Assembly (NCBI GenBank): GCA_028583605.1
Contig: CM053326.1
Span: forward strand, 15,726,587-15,790,586
DNA length: 64,000 bases
Direction of reading: 5' to 3'
Source: Dastarcus helophoroides
Taxonomy: Eukaryota > Arthropoda > Insecta > Coleoptera > Bothrideridae
This document shows, one piece after another, positions 23,976 to 33,140 of this stretch (its first letter is position 1; the number at the start of each line of letters is the position of its first letter). A program made the position numbers and the translations under genes. The notes under the pieces are model-generated. The model ran no database searches. It worked only from the letters and a program-made list of their open reading frames with translations, and had not been told where the DNA came from.

Positions 23976-24220
23976 CATAAAAGAACACGTTATTAAATTG
24001 ACGCACATCACTGTTTGCTTTCTTATCGCTACTTAGTTATCAGGCAAATTGTACGGGTTCATCATTTAGCTAGAGGATATATTTAATATAATGAATGCAG
24101 TTGTACAGTTGATGTTTTGTAAGCCGAGTAGTAACTGTTATTCGCCGTAGCTAAATGAAATTGATAATAAAGTTGCAATGACTTTATGTAGTATTGCTTA
24201 AGAGAAAAATTAATAACGGA

Positions 24221-24228
24221 TACTTACC
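24221..24228 (-). promoter_or_regulatory. Candidate splice donor of an upstream exon
   Basis: On the minus strand the text reads ATAACG|GTAAGTA with the cut after 24228. That is 250 bases upstream of the acceptor at 23970, a normal intron length. The exon before it (about 24228-24300, possibly 5' untranslated) has no long frame I can support. Confidence 0.4.
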
Positions 24229-24299
24229 GTTATAGTGCCTGGTGTAGCGTACGCTAAACGCTAACTTGGTAACTTAATTTTTATGTTTTATTTGTTTAT

Positions 24300-25202
24300 G
24301 ATAAAAAATGAGCCTATTATAATTAGAAAATATGCTTCAGTAAACAAGAGAGACATTACATTTATTTATTATACTGAGCCTACGAATGGATATAATGTGT
24401 ATGTAGGTAACGAATATTAAAACAATATCTTGTACTGTAACATAGACCACAATTAAAATAACCGTTCAAAACAGACATCCAGTATATTTTTGAGATGCTC
24501 TTTAAACATACTTTTCCGCGGCGTAAAAAATACTTATATTTCCATTTAAAAATATATTGATACTTTGTGGCACTGCGAAATGAATTACCCTTTATGTAAA
24601 CCACTATATCCAATTTATAGGCCACCAAGTGCCATTCGATAGCAACATAAAATTTTTCTTTATATAATCGACTTTATAAAACCGAAAAATAGGTGCGCAC
24701 TTTTGACAACTCGCACTGTACACGAATGTCAATTCGTCAACTTTTCGTTTTTAATTGTAAATCGATTCCCAAAAACGAAGCACAAGTATTTTGCAATGGA
24801 AAAGACTTTTACAATTAAAGTGATGTATTTCCATCTCAAGTTTTAAAGTGAGGGTTATTAATGGTTAAGGGGATGACCATATCAAGTTGGTTTGACGTCA
24901 GAAATGGTTCCCCCAAGAAGATAAATCGACAAGGTCTCGGCGAATTTTAAAATATTTACACTGTGACATCAATTTGGTACAACATTGCTGTGCCCCAATA
25001 ACGACTTGAGACATAGAAAGTTTTTTTTTCCATTGACACACAAACCTATAATGATAACAAATAAACATTTATAAATGCCATTTTACCTGCTTTTAATGCC
25101 ATTTTCGCCTATTTTATTTGCTATTTATGGATTTAGAGCGCCAAAACTATTTTACTATTACAACTTTCCAGTTCTAGTAATGATGAAAGTGCAAATGTGA
25201 AG
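24300..25202. other. Unassigned stretch upstream of the minus-strand gene
   Basis: It may hold the promoter and first exon of the minus-strand gene, but no TATA-type or initiator signal can be singled out. The (-) frame at 24380-24628 has no recognisable features. Confidence 0.25.
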
Positions 25203-25210
25203 TCCCTTGC

Positions 25211-27299
25211 CAGGCACGTAGCCAGGGGCAGGGGTCCAAGGGATCCAGACCCCCCCCCCCCCCCCCCGAAATGAATATTCGCCAAAAAATTTACGATGAT
25301 ACGAATTGAAATATCAATAGAACAATGGCTGATTGTATATTTAAGCATGTAAATAATTTCCGAAATTGCTAACTACTAAATTTATGATAAGCAAAATCGC
25401 CATGTAGGCATTTTAAGAAAAATTGGCAATGAGCTCAAGGCTTCCCAATATATGCTTCAATCGTCACGTACGTGCAGAAGCGACATTGCAGTCAAAGGAC
25501 ATATTCTTATACCTAATCTACTTTATTATATTAGCTCATATTTCATATTGCCAAATTGTCATTAAAAATACAATACAAATTATGATTATGGTACGAGTTA
25601 AGAATTAGTCGACAAGTCGACTCTTGATCGGTGATAAGTTAAATACGTGAACTTAAAGTGGATATTAGGAAATTTTTCTTCGATAAGTTTCACGTTTTTA
25701 TTTGTCAAATTTATATAATGTTAAGGTCACTAGATTTTATTCTTTATTTTTACTAATTACGAAAATGAAAAAAAAATAAAAGAGATGAATACGTAAAAAT
25801 AATTAATGTGTCTTCTTATATTTTCTGAAAAATATTTTCTAGACATTTTGATAATTTAACAAAATTTCGATTTTAAATTAAAAATTCTAAATTATTTTCT
25901 TCAATTTTACTTCTCTGTAAGCACATAATCGATTTCATTAATTTATTTTTTTTAATTCCAAGGACATATGAATAATTCTGGTGTTTTTTCTCAAAAATGT
26001 TTTACTTTTAATTCATAAATTTTCTATATATTGCAACGTTTTTCTAAATTTCGATTATTTTTAGAAATTTTCGAAATATCAACTTCTTTTGTAAAATCCT
26101 TTTACCTTTATTTTTATTTTTGATTCAAATTTAACATTTCAACTTTTTCAGAGATTTCTTTTTTTTGATAAACATATTTATACGCATTTTGACATTATTT
26201 TCAAAATATTCATTTTAGTTTAAAAATATAAACTTTTTTTTAAATTCAAATTTGGACTTTTAATTTTCCTTTTATTTAAACGAAATTTTCATTTGAAATT
26301 CCAACTTTTGATTTTTTTTAAGACTTAATTTTTATTTAACATTTTGAAATAATTTAGAAATATCAACATTTTTATTTTTCCATTTCGACTTTAAAATCGA
26401 AATTTCTAAAAAAATGATTTTATAAATTTCGTTTTTCTTAAAATTTTCAGTTTAGCTATATATTTTATATAATGTTTGCGTTTTTTTTTGTGTAAAATTT
26501 TAAATATTTCTAAACACCTTTATTTTACAATTTTAGTTTTTTTTTATTTCTTTTTTAAATTTTTCTCTTTGCACTAAATATTGGGTGCTTTAATTTTTTT
26601 AAATTTTAATTCTAGTCACGAAAATTCTACTTTAAAAAAATTTTAGATTAAACCCAAAATTTTTGCTTCATCAGAAAATTTTCGGTTTTTTCTTAATATT
26701 TAATTTTTTTCAAAATATTTGGGTAAACTCAACATTTTTAGTTTAAAAAAAATGGACTTTTCCAAGCTCCTGGATTTTCTTTGATAAAGCTCTTTTCTTT
26801 TTTCATCCTTTTAATTTTTCGTCCAAATGTCTGCTTTTCCTGAAGATTTTTAAATTCACCCTTTTCCTTTCTAAAATAAATTTAAAGTTTCGACAAAATC
26901 GAAATTGCAAATTAAAATGGAAGCTTCTATTGAAATTTTTTTATTTCATCTTTAATATCTAATATTCCTAATTTCATCTTTGATATGAAATTTGAAGCTG
27001 TTCTGAAAAGTTCAAAAATCACGTATTTTAAAAAAATACTGGATAATTCTAATTTTTTTTTTTTTCAAAATGTCGAGATAGACTAGATTTGAAAGATTTA
27101 AATATCGAGACTGAAGTCGAAGTTAAGATTGAAAATTTTAGGCAAAAGTAAATAATGAGCACTAACTGAAAGACCAAGACGTTTATTGATTTAACAACTT
27201 AACTTTTTCTTTAAATTTTGCAATATTGCTTATTTCGAAGAGCATAAAAAAAGGGGGGAGTTGGACCCTCCCCGAACGAAAATCCTGGCTACGTGCCTG
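25211..27299. mobile_element. Non-autonomous hAT element, 8-bp target duplication TCCCTTGC
   Basis: The left end CAGGCACGTAGCCAGG and right end CCTGGCTACGTGCCTG are exact 16-bp inverted repeats. TCCCTTGC lies on both sides (25203-25210 and 27300-27307), the 8-bp duplication typical of hAT. A run of 17 or so C at about 25250-25267 follows the left end, and a G-rich block precedes the right end. From about 25650 to 27110 the interior is very T-rich and made of degenerate copies of words like AAATTTCGACTTTT. No transposase remains. Confidence 0.88.
25250..25267. repeat. Poly-C tract
   Basis: An uninterrupted run of C belonging to the subterminal part of the hAT element. Its length may be unreliable in the assembly. 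Confidence 0.8.
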
Positions 27300-27428
27300 T
27301 CCCTTGCAATTTGGAAATCCCAAATAAAGGTAGTTGATAGTGCGAGTTTTAGATATTAAGGCAAGGGTTGTAAAATTCTGTCAGTTAAAAGTTGCTCACA
27401 GTTATCATTTCATTGTGTGCGTGTATAA

Positions 27429-28207
27429 AATGGAAATAATGAAGAGTGAGAAAGACCGAAGCCTTGAAATACTGCAAGGTTTTAAGTAATGATTTCATAT
27501 ATTGCTAGCTAACGAAATTGAACGGTACCAAAGTTCCTACAAATCTTTTCTTAACATGAAGAAACATGAAAAAAATTTGGAACCACCTAATGCTCACAAC
27601 CATGAAAGTTGTAAGAAAACGAAATAGGACGACAGAAACTAGGTATTAATCTTAAACGGAAAGCCGCGGATGATACTTGGTCAAGACCTGCAAAACTCAT
27701 TCATCTGGCTCTAAAGAACGGTAATTTGGATCACTTACGCGGACATACTACTAGACAAGGTGAACATGCAAAAGGCCTGTGCAGCTGAAATCTATTGATA
27801 AGACGCTTTCCACGGTAGCAAAGATGGGTATTTCAACCAACGGTAATGAAGAGTTTGTGTTCGTAACTTAGAAACCTTATGACGTATAACTAATGTTTGT
27901 GTAGATGGTACATCTAAAAGATATCCTAAATATTTCTATCAGTTATTCACAATTCACGCTTTAAATAATGATCTGTTTGTCCCTGTTACGGTTTTTCTTC
28001 TCTCGAACAAAACTGTTAAAACATATGTAAGCTGTTTTAAACATTTAGTGAATAGTTTTTTCAAAAGAGGACTGAGATATGATTGGACCAATATTTTTAT
28101 GGATTTTGAGAAAACAATAGATGTAGCTGTAAAATGGATTTTGAAAAATATAATAATAAGGGCTATATTTTTCATTTTACTACCGCAAAATTCAGTCTCT
28201 ACGCATA
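27429..28207 (+). pseudogene. Mutator-like (MULE) transposase relic, 5' part
   Basis: Broken plus-strand frames give an N-terminal zinc-finger/linker region (NLKRKAADDTWSRPAKLIH, about 27640-27710) and then the MULE transposase core. The core starts at 27902 with VDGTSKRYPKYFYQLFTIH (first catalytic D in DGT) and continues VPVTVFLLSNKTVKTYVSCF, FMDFEKTIDVAVKWIL (second D in DFE) and GYIFHF. This family often carries a FLYWCH finger at the N-terminus; here it is too decayed to confirm. The reading is cut at 28207 by a 4.76-kb insertion and appears to resume at 32975. Multiple stops are present. Confidence 0.7.
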
Positions 28208-28888
28208 TAGACCAGGGTAGATAATTTTTGAAACCAAAGAAAATTATAGTAGGACGAAACCTATTAGAAAAGGAAGATAATATAACAAAAATGAAAGGAA
28301 AAATAAATTACGGGCGATCTGAGGTCGGGAAGGGGTAGGGGGTGAGATTTTAAGGGTAAAAAAAGGTTTATCTCGATTTCTGGCAGAACTACAAATCCTA
28401 TGGAAAAAAGTTAAATGGCAAAGTTGTAGGTAATAAGAAGATCTACAACTTTTGTATCTACACTCAAACCTCAGGTTTATGGTTTTTTATTCTTTTACAA
28501 AAAAAATTTTTTTTTCACAAAATTTGGTAAAAACTAACCTTTTTATATCCCAAAGACACTGTAATTTTTTTCATTTAAAATATTTATTTTTTCACCTTAT
28601 TTTGACTCAATATCGAAAAAGCACCATAATTTTCAATCGAAAAATCTCACGTTAAAATTTTAGCTTTTTCAAAAAACTCGGTGAGCTTTTTGTTCGTTGA
28701 AATGTCTACTTTATGTATACATTACTATGGTAAATCTTCTAAAAAAATTCAAAAAAACGAAAAGTACTCCAATTTGAATTTTTTTTTATCTTTATGTACA
28801 ATTTTGAGCTATTTGTTAAAATTTATACTTTAATTACTCGAAAAACGTAAGATTCCATTTTACATTGATAAACAAAAAAATTACAAAT
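28208..28888. repeat. Left long terminal inverted repeat of the 4.76-kb element
   Basis: It matches the inverse of 32236-32971 with scattered indels, from the outer TAGACCAGGG to the inner GATAAACAAAAAA. The outer 60 bases are more diverged than the rest except for the first 13. Confidence 0.75.
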
Positions 28889-28909
28889 CCAAAAAACATA
28901 AAGATTGCA

Positions 28910-28919
28910 AAAAACATAG
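28910..28919. repeat. Target duplication (left) of the retrozyme, AAAAACATAG
   Basis: The identical 10-mer follows the insertion at 30871-30880. Removing the insertion and one copy restores continuous sequence of the host element. Confidence 0.85.
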
Positions 28920-29002
28920 TTTTGACAAATGACCAATTAAATGTTCTGTAATTAAACAGTTAAACGTGCTTAAAATTGAAAATATGTACAACCGCAACCA
29001 TA

Positions 29003-29033
29003 GACTAGTTTCGGCCTTCCTTGGCCTCGTCAG
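29003..29033 (-). ncRNA. Hammerhead ribozyme core, unit 1
   Basis: On the minus strand: CTGACGA, GGCC-AAGGAA-GGCC (helix II), GAAAC, TA, GTC. All conserved core positions are present. Helix I is formed by flanking ACCATG and TATGGT. Predicted cleavage is after the C of GTC (at 29003). Identical to the other four copies. Confidence 0.85.
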
Positions 29034-29468
29034 CATGGTACGGTGGTTGTACACACTTCCAATTTAAAGCCGTTAGTCAGTCGTATAAGTACCCAAGAGA
29101 GTAAACCTTCATCGGGTGACTTGTAACTGACTTTTAACTGTTTATCACGCAAACATTTTCGCTACATGCTAATTGAAGCATTACTCTCTGCTGAGATAAT
29201 AAGCCTTGTATATACGAATATATACAAGTTTATTACGATGCAATTGAAATCTAATTTCATTAGAATCTAATGAAAATTAGACTGCAATTGCAAAGTTCAC
29301 GAAGGTGAGGCAAAGCTTGTATCACGGGTTGCATCGCAACATCCATAGATACAAACGTCCTCGGCGTGACTTTACTTTCATCTAGTTTTGACAAATGACC
29401 AATTAAATGTTCTGTAATTAAACAGTTAAACGTGCTTAAAATTGAAAATATGTACAACCGCAACCATA

Positions 29469-29499
29469 GACTAGTTTCGGCCTTCCTTGGCCTCGTCAG
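29469..29499 (-). ncRNA. Hammerhead ribozyme core, unit 2
   Basis: Same sequence as the copy 466 bases to the left. Cleavage is predicted after the C at 29469, so RNA between this and the next site would be a 466-nt monomer. Confidence 0.85.
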
Positions 29500-29934
29500 C
29501 ATGGTACGGTGGTTGTACACACTTCCAATTTAAAGCCGTTAGTCAGTCGTATAAGTACCCAAGAGAGTAAACCTCCATCGGGTGACTTGTAACTGACTTT
29601 TAACTGTTTATCACGCAAACATTTTCGCTACATGCTAATTGAAGCATTACTCTCTGCTGAGATAATAAGCCTTGTATATACGAATATATACAAGTTTATT
29701 ACGATGCAATTGAAATCTAATTTCATTAGAATCTAATGAAAATTAGACTGCAATTGCAAAGTTCACGAAGGTGAGGCAAAGCTTGTATCACGGGTTGCAT
29801 CGCAACATCCATAGATACAAACGTCCTCGGCGTGACTTTACTTTCATCTAGTTTTGACAAATGACCAATTAAATGTTCTGTAATTAAACAGTTAAACGTG
29901 CTTAAAATTGAAAATATGTACAACCGCAACCATA

Positions 29935-29965
29935 GACTAGTTTCGGCCTTCCTTGGCCTCGTCAG
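29935..29965 (-). ncRNA. Hammerhead ribozyme core, unit 3
   Basis: The last minus-strand copy before the centre of the inversion. The core is complete (CTGACGA, GGCC/GGCC helix II, GAAA, GTC), and the long outer helix I is also intact to about 30000. Confidence 0.85.
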
Positions 29966-30094
29966 CATGGTACGGTGGTTGTACACACTTCCAATTTAAA
30001 GCCGTTAGTCAGTCGTATAAGTACCCAAGAGAGTAAACCTCCATCGACTGACTACCGGCTTTAAATTGGAAGTGTGTACAACCACCGTACCATG

Positions 30095-30125
30095 CTGACG
30101 AGGCCAAGGAAGGCCGAAACTAGTC
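30095..30125 (+). ncRNA. Hammerhead ribozyme core, unit 4
   Basis: CTGACGA at 30095-30101; helix II GGCC 30102-30105 with GGCC 30112-30115 around AAGGAA; GAAA 30116-30119; C30120 pairs with G30123 and A30119 with U30124 as a 2-bp helix III; cleavage after C30125. Helix I is ACCATG 30089-30094 with TATGGT 30126-30131 (one G-U). After a small internal loop GTACAACC pairs with GGTTGTAC (30135-30142), and the pairing continues with AAATTGGAAGTGT against its near-inverse. The type I topology (open at helix I) and very short helix III are those of Penelope/retrozyme hammerheads. Confidence 0.88.
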
Positions 30126-30560
30126 TATGGTTGCGGTTGTACATATTTTCAATTTTAAGCACGTTTAACTGTTTAATTACAGAACATTTAATTGGTCATT
30201 TGTCAAAACTAGATGAAAGTAAAGTCACGCCGAGGACGTTTGTATCTATGGATGTTGCGATGCAACCCGTGATACAAGCTTTGCCTCACCTTCGTGAACT
30301 TTGCAATTGCAGTCTAATTTTCATTAGATTCTAATGAAATTAGATTTCAATTGCATCGTAATAAACTTGTATATATTCGTATATACAAGGCTTATTATCT
30401 CAGCAGAGAGTAATGCTTCAATTAGCATGTAGCGAAAATGTTTGCGTGATAAACAGTTAAAAGTCAGTTACAAGTCACCCGATGGAGGTTTACTCTCTTG
30501 GGTACTTATACGACTGACTAACGGCTTTAAATTGGAAGTGTGTACAACCACCGTACCATG

Positions 30561-30591
30561 CTGACGAGGCCAAGGAAGGCCGAAACTAGTC
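30561..30591 (+). ncRNA. Hammerhead ribozyme core, unit 5
   Basis: An exact copy of the core 466 bases upstream. 30126-30591 therefore spans one complete self-cleaved monomer. Confidence 0.87.
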
Positions 30592-30870
30592 TATGGTTGC
30601 GGTTGTACATATTTTCAATTTTAAGCACGTTTAACTGTTTAATTACAGAACATTTAATTGGTCATTTGTCAAAACTAGATGAAAGTAAAGTCACGCCGAG
30701 GACGTTTGTATCTATGGATGTTGCGATGCAACCCGTGATACAAGCTTTGCCTCACCTTCGTGAACTTTGCAATTGCAGTCTAATTTTCATTAGATTCTAA
30801 TGAAATTAGATTTCAATTGCATCGTAATAAACTTGTATATATTCGTATATACAAGGCTTATTATCTCAGC

Positions 30871-30880
30871 AAAAACATAG
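30871..30880. repeat. Target duplication (right) of the retrozyme, AAAAACATAG
   Basis: Exact match to 28910-28919. Confidence 0.85.
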
Positions 30881-31060
30881 TTGTTTTAAATATTAAAGAT
30901 TGGATTTTAAGGGGATTTGATCTAAAAAATATGACTGTAGCTATTGTTTTCAGTAATAAAAGTTTATTTCTTAAATTCTTATTACATTTATGTCATAGAA
31001 AATTAATCTTTTTATTTATCAAAACATTGTCTTCAATTTTAATCACTTATCCATCAGTTT

Positions 31061-32218
31061 TTATCTCTTTGATGGTATTTCTTCATCGTTAGATTCAGCA
31101 CACCTTTCCGATTCTACTAGATCTTCGAAGTCTTCAAGACCATCGTCGTCTTCGTCTCCAACATCATTTCTAGTTTGTACCGGTTCTTCATCCACAATTT
31201 CATCTAGATCATTAACTTCCTCGTTTCTTCTACCACATTGGCGCATTTTTCAGAACCATGACAATTTGAACATAAATTTGTACATTTTAAACCATGTTTT
31301 CGGCAGCCACATTTTAAACTATTGCATCCAGTTTCACAGCTGCAGCAAATAGTTTTCAGCAATATGTCTGGAATTAATTCTTTTTCTGTAAATTTGGGCA
31401 TAATGCCCCGTAGATGTTGCTTCCAGCCCCAATCTGTTGTTGTCAGTTCGTTACCCAGCCAAGTTTGAAGCTGATAATATGCCCTGTAACAATGTTGTTC
31501 TGCTGCACCTTCTGTGGGAGGGAGATTTGCCAATATAAAAGACGATTTAATTTTTGCTAATTGATATTTTTGAAATCTTAATTGATTTAGTGTAATATTA
31601 TCATTTTTACATTTATAAATAGATTTCATTAATTGTAATCAATTTTTATGTCTTCTTTGTTTGCATCTTTTTTAAAAAAAATATTAGCCAAATTTGATAA
31701 ATTTTTATCGCCTATTAATGAATTCACGATACTTTTCTTTCCTTTTCCGGCAAATCCAGATGTTGTATCGCAACCAGAAAAACAATGCAGAAATGCAACG
31801 ATGTTTTTGACGGATTCATATTTGAAACTATTAGACGTGAAAAAAAGATCTTTTATATTTCCAGAACCTGGCTTCAGAATATAAATGTCATGATTATTAG
31901 AATTTAATTGATTCAAAAGGACCAAAAGATCAATATCTTGACCCACAACAATGACAATTTTATTAGTATCTCTGGCAATTTCTATCGAGGTCTTAATAAT
32001 GTCAGCATCAGCATCTTCTTTTGCTTGTTTACAGGAAAATCCTTGTGACTGTAATATTTTCATTAGCGATTTTATTATTTTGTCTTTGTTTTTCTCGTTA
32101 GATAAAAATTTTTCTTGCAAAAATGGTATTTTTGTATGGTTTTGATAATTGAACTCTGGAATATTGTCTGAGGTTTTTCTACGACTGCGTTCTCCTCTTT
32201 TAGTTAACTTATTTGGTT
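31061..32218 (-). pseudogene. PIN-like nuclease + CXC-domain protein, C-terminal half, frameshifted
   Basis: The minus-strand frame opens immediately inside the right terminal repeat (NKLTKRGERSRRKTSDN) with no ATG of its own. It runs through EKFLSNEKNKDKI, KEDADADIIKTSIEIA, IVIVVGQDIDLLVLLNQL and FLHCFSGCDTTSGFAGKGK to 31629. The spaced aspartates (DADAD, GQDID, GCDTT) look like the acidic pocket of PIN/FEN-type nucleases. A frame change at 31629 leads to LPPTEGAAEQHCYRAYYQLQ, TWLGN, DWGW, then a Cys-rich block, CCSCETGCNSLKCGCRKHGL and CSNCHG, like the tesmin/TSO1 CXC domain. Another change near 31220 gives an acidic tail (VGDEDDDGLEDFEDLVESE) ending at 31061. Proteins with this order are widespread but uncharacterised in arthropods. 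The N-terminal half is missing, cut at the terminal repeat. Function is inferred from motifs only. Confidence 0.7.
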
Positions 32219-32235
32219 GTTAATTATAGTAGTAT

Positions 32236-32971
32236 ATTTCGATTTATAATTTTTTGTTTATCAATGTAAAATGGAATCTTACGTTTTTCGAGTAATTAAG
32301 TATAAATTTTAACAAATACCTCAAAATTGGACATAAAGATAAAAAAAAATTTCGAATTGGAGTACATTTCGTTTTTTTAAATTTTCTTAGAAGATTTACC
32401 ATAGTAATGTATACTTTTTTACACCATCAGAAAGTAGACATTTTAGCGAACAAAAAGCCCACCGAGTTTGTTGAAAAAGCTAAAATTTTAACGTGAGATT
32501 TTTCGATTGAAAATTAGGGTACTTTTTCGATATTGAGTCAAAATAAGGTAAAAAAATAAATATTTTAAATCAAAAAAATTACAGTGTCTTTAAGATATAA
32601 AAAGGTAAGTCTTCACCAAATTTCATGAAGAAAAAAATTTTTTTGTAAAAGATAAAAATAAAAAACCATAAACCTGGTTTTTTGAATTTTTCACGTGAAT
32701 TTTGAGGTTATGTTAAAAAAGTGTAGATACAAAAGTTGTAGATCTTTTTATTACCTACAACTTTTCTATTTAACTTTTTTCCATAGGATTTGTAGTTTTG
32801 CCAAAAATCGAGATAAACCGTTTTTACCCTTAAAAACTCACCCCCTACCCCTTCCCAACCACAGATCGCCAGTAATTTATTTTTTCTTTCATTTTTGTTG
32901 CATTATCTTCCTTTTCTAATGATAATTTTTTTTTACTTTTTATCGTTTTTGAAGGCTACTACCCTGGTCTA
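32236..32971. repeat. Right long terminal inverted repeat of the 4.76-kb element
   Basis: Inverse of 28208-28888. It ends in CTACCCTGGTCTA before the ATA duplication. Confidence 0.75.
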
Positions 32972-32974
32972 ATA

Positions 32975-33130
32975 TCGCGAGAGTACAGGTCAAAAACATA
33001 GAAAGGAAAATTTTTGAAGTTATATTTTGATCTTCCATTTTTAAACGTTGAAGATGTATCCCAATATGTTCATTGAGGACAGGATGGTTGAAATCACTTG
33101 TGATGAAAATAATCATAAAATTTTGTGATT
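32975..33130 (+). pseudogene. MULE transposase relic, continuation after the insertion
   Basis: Directly past the right border the plus strand reads SREYRSKT, a stop, then KGKFLKLYFDLPFLNVEDVS, followed in another frame by EDRMVEI. This is the SxEYxD ... LFFGLPFLNxEEV ... EDxM region that follows the FHF block in this MULE group. It matches the point where the 5' part stops at 28207, so the two pieces were one gene before the 4.76-kb element inserted. Confidence 0.55.
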
Positions 33131-33140
33131 AATGATTATA

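Larger units (their letters stand above)
28920..30870. mobile_element. Retrozyme-like insertion: head-to-head arrays of a 466-bp hammerhead unit
   Basis: The whole 1951-bp insertion consists of copies of one 466-bp unit. From 28920 to about 30045 there are 2.4 units read on the minus strand (repeat spacing 466: hammerheads at 29003, 29469, 29935). From about 30046 to 30870 there are 1.8 units read on the plus strand (hammerheads at 30095 and 30561). Copies are almost identical; one visible difference is T at 29109 against C at 29575. The two arrays face away from a centre at about 30035, where GTTAGTCAGT and ACTGACTACC pair around a loop of about 33 bases. A single 10-bp duplication flanks the set. 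Each unit has a hammerhead ribozyme in a long hairpin plus two AT-rich palindromes. It encodes no protein: the repeated 86-codon frame starts inside the hammerhead and is an accident of the repeat. Tandem hammerhead units of a few hundred bases with 8-12 bp duplications are the known form of animal retrozymes. Confidence 0.85.
28208..32971. mobile_element. 4.76-kb TIR element carrying a PIN-like/CXC gene fragment
   Basis: The ends TAGACCAGGGTAG (28208) and CTACCCTGGTCTA (to 32971) are exact inverses. ATA flanks both sides (28205-28207 and 32972-32974). The terminal inverted repeats are very long, about 680-735 bp: GGGAAGGGGTAGGGGGTGAG near 28330 against its inverse near 32840, and AACGTAAGATTCCATTTTAC near 28845 against its inverse near 32280. 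Inside lies a broken minus-strand gene (31061-32218) and a retrozyme insertion (28920-30870). The element interrupts a MULE relic, which independently confirms its borders. The transposon superfamily is unknown to me; a 3-bp duplication would fit several (Academ-type elements have 3-4 bp). Confidence 0.8.

Noticed and set aside
28452..28655. Plus-strand reading frame in the left terminal repeat of the 4.76-kb element
   Set aside because: It lies wholly in the inverted repeat, is dominated by T-rich codons, and the equivalent frame is not preserved in the right-hand repeat.
28920..30870. Ordinary satellite DNA or simple foldback (FB/Galileo) element as explanation of the 466-bp repeats
   Set aside because: Five exact hammerhead cores and a single 10-bp duplication are not explained by a satellite. 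FB-type elements have short internal repeats and no ribozyme. Assembly error for the inversion remains possible and is noted in the findings.
31061..32218. CRISPR- or prokaryote-type defence interpretation of the PIN-like gene
   Set aside because: The sequence context is clearly eukaryotic transposon DNA, and the Cys-rich CXC block and arthropod family resemblance argue against a prokaryotic system. No CRISPR-like spaced repeats occur in the window.
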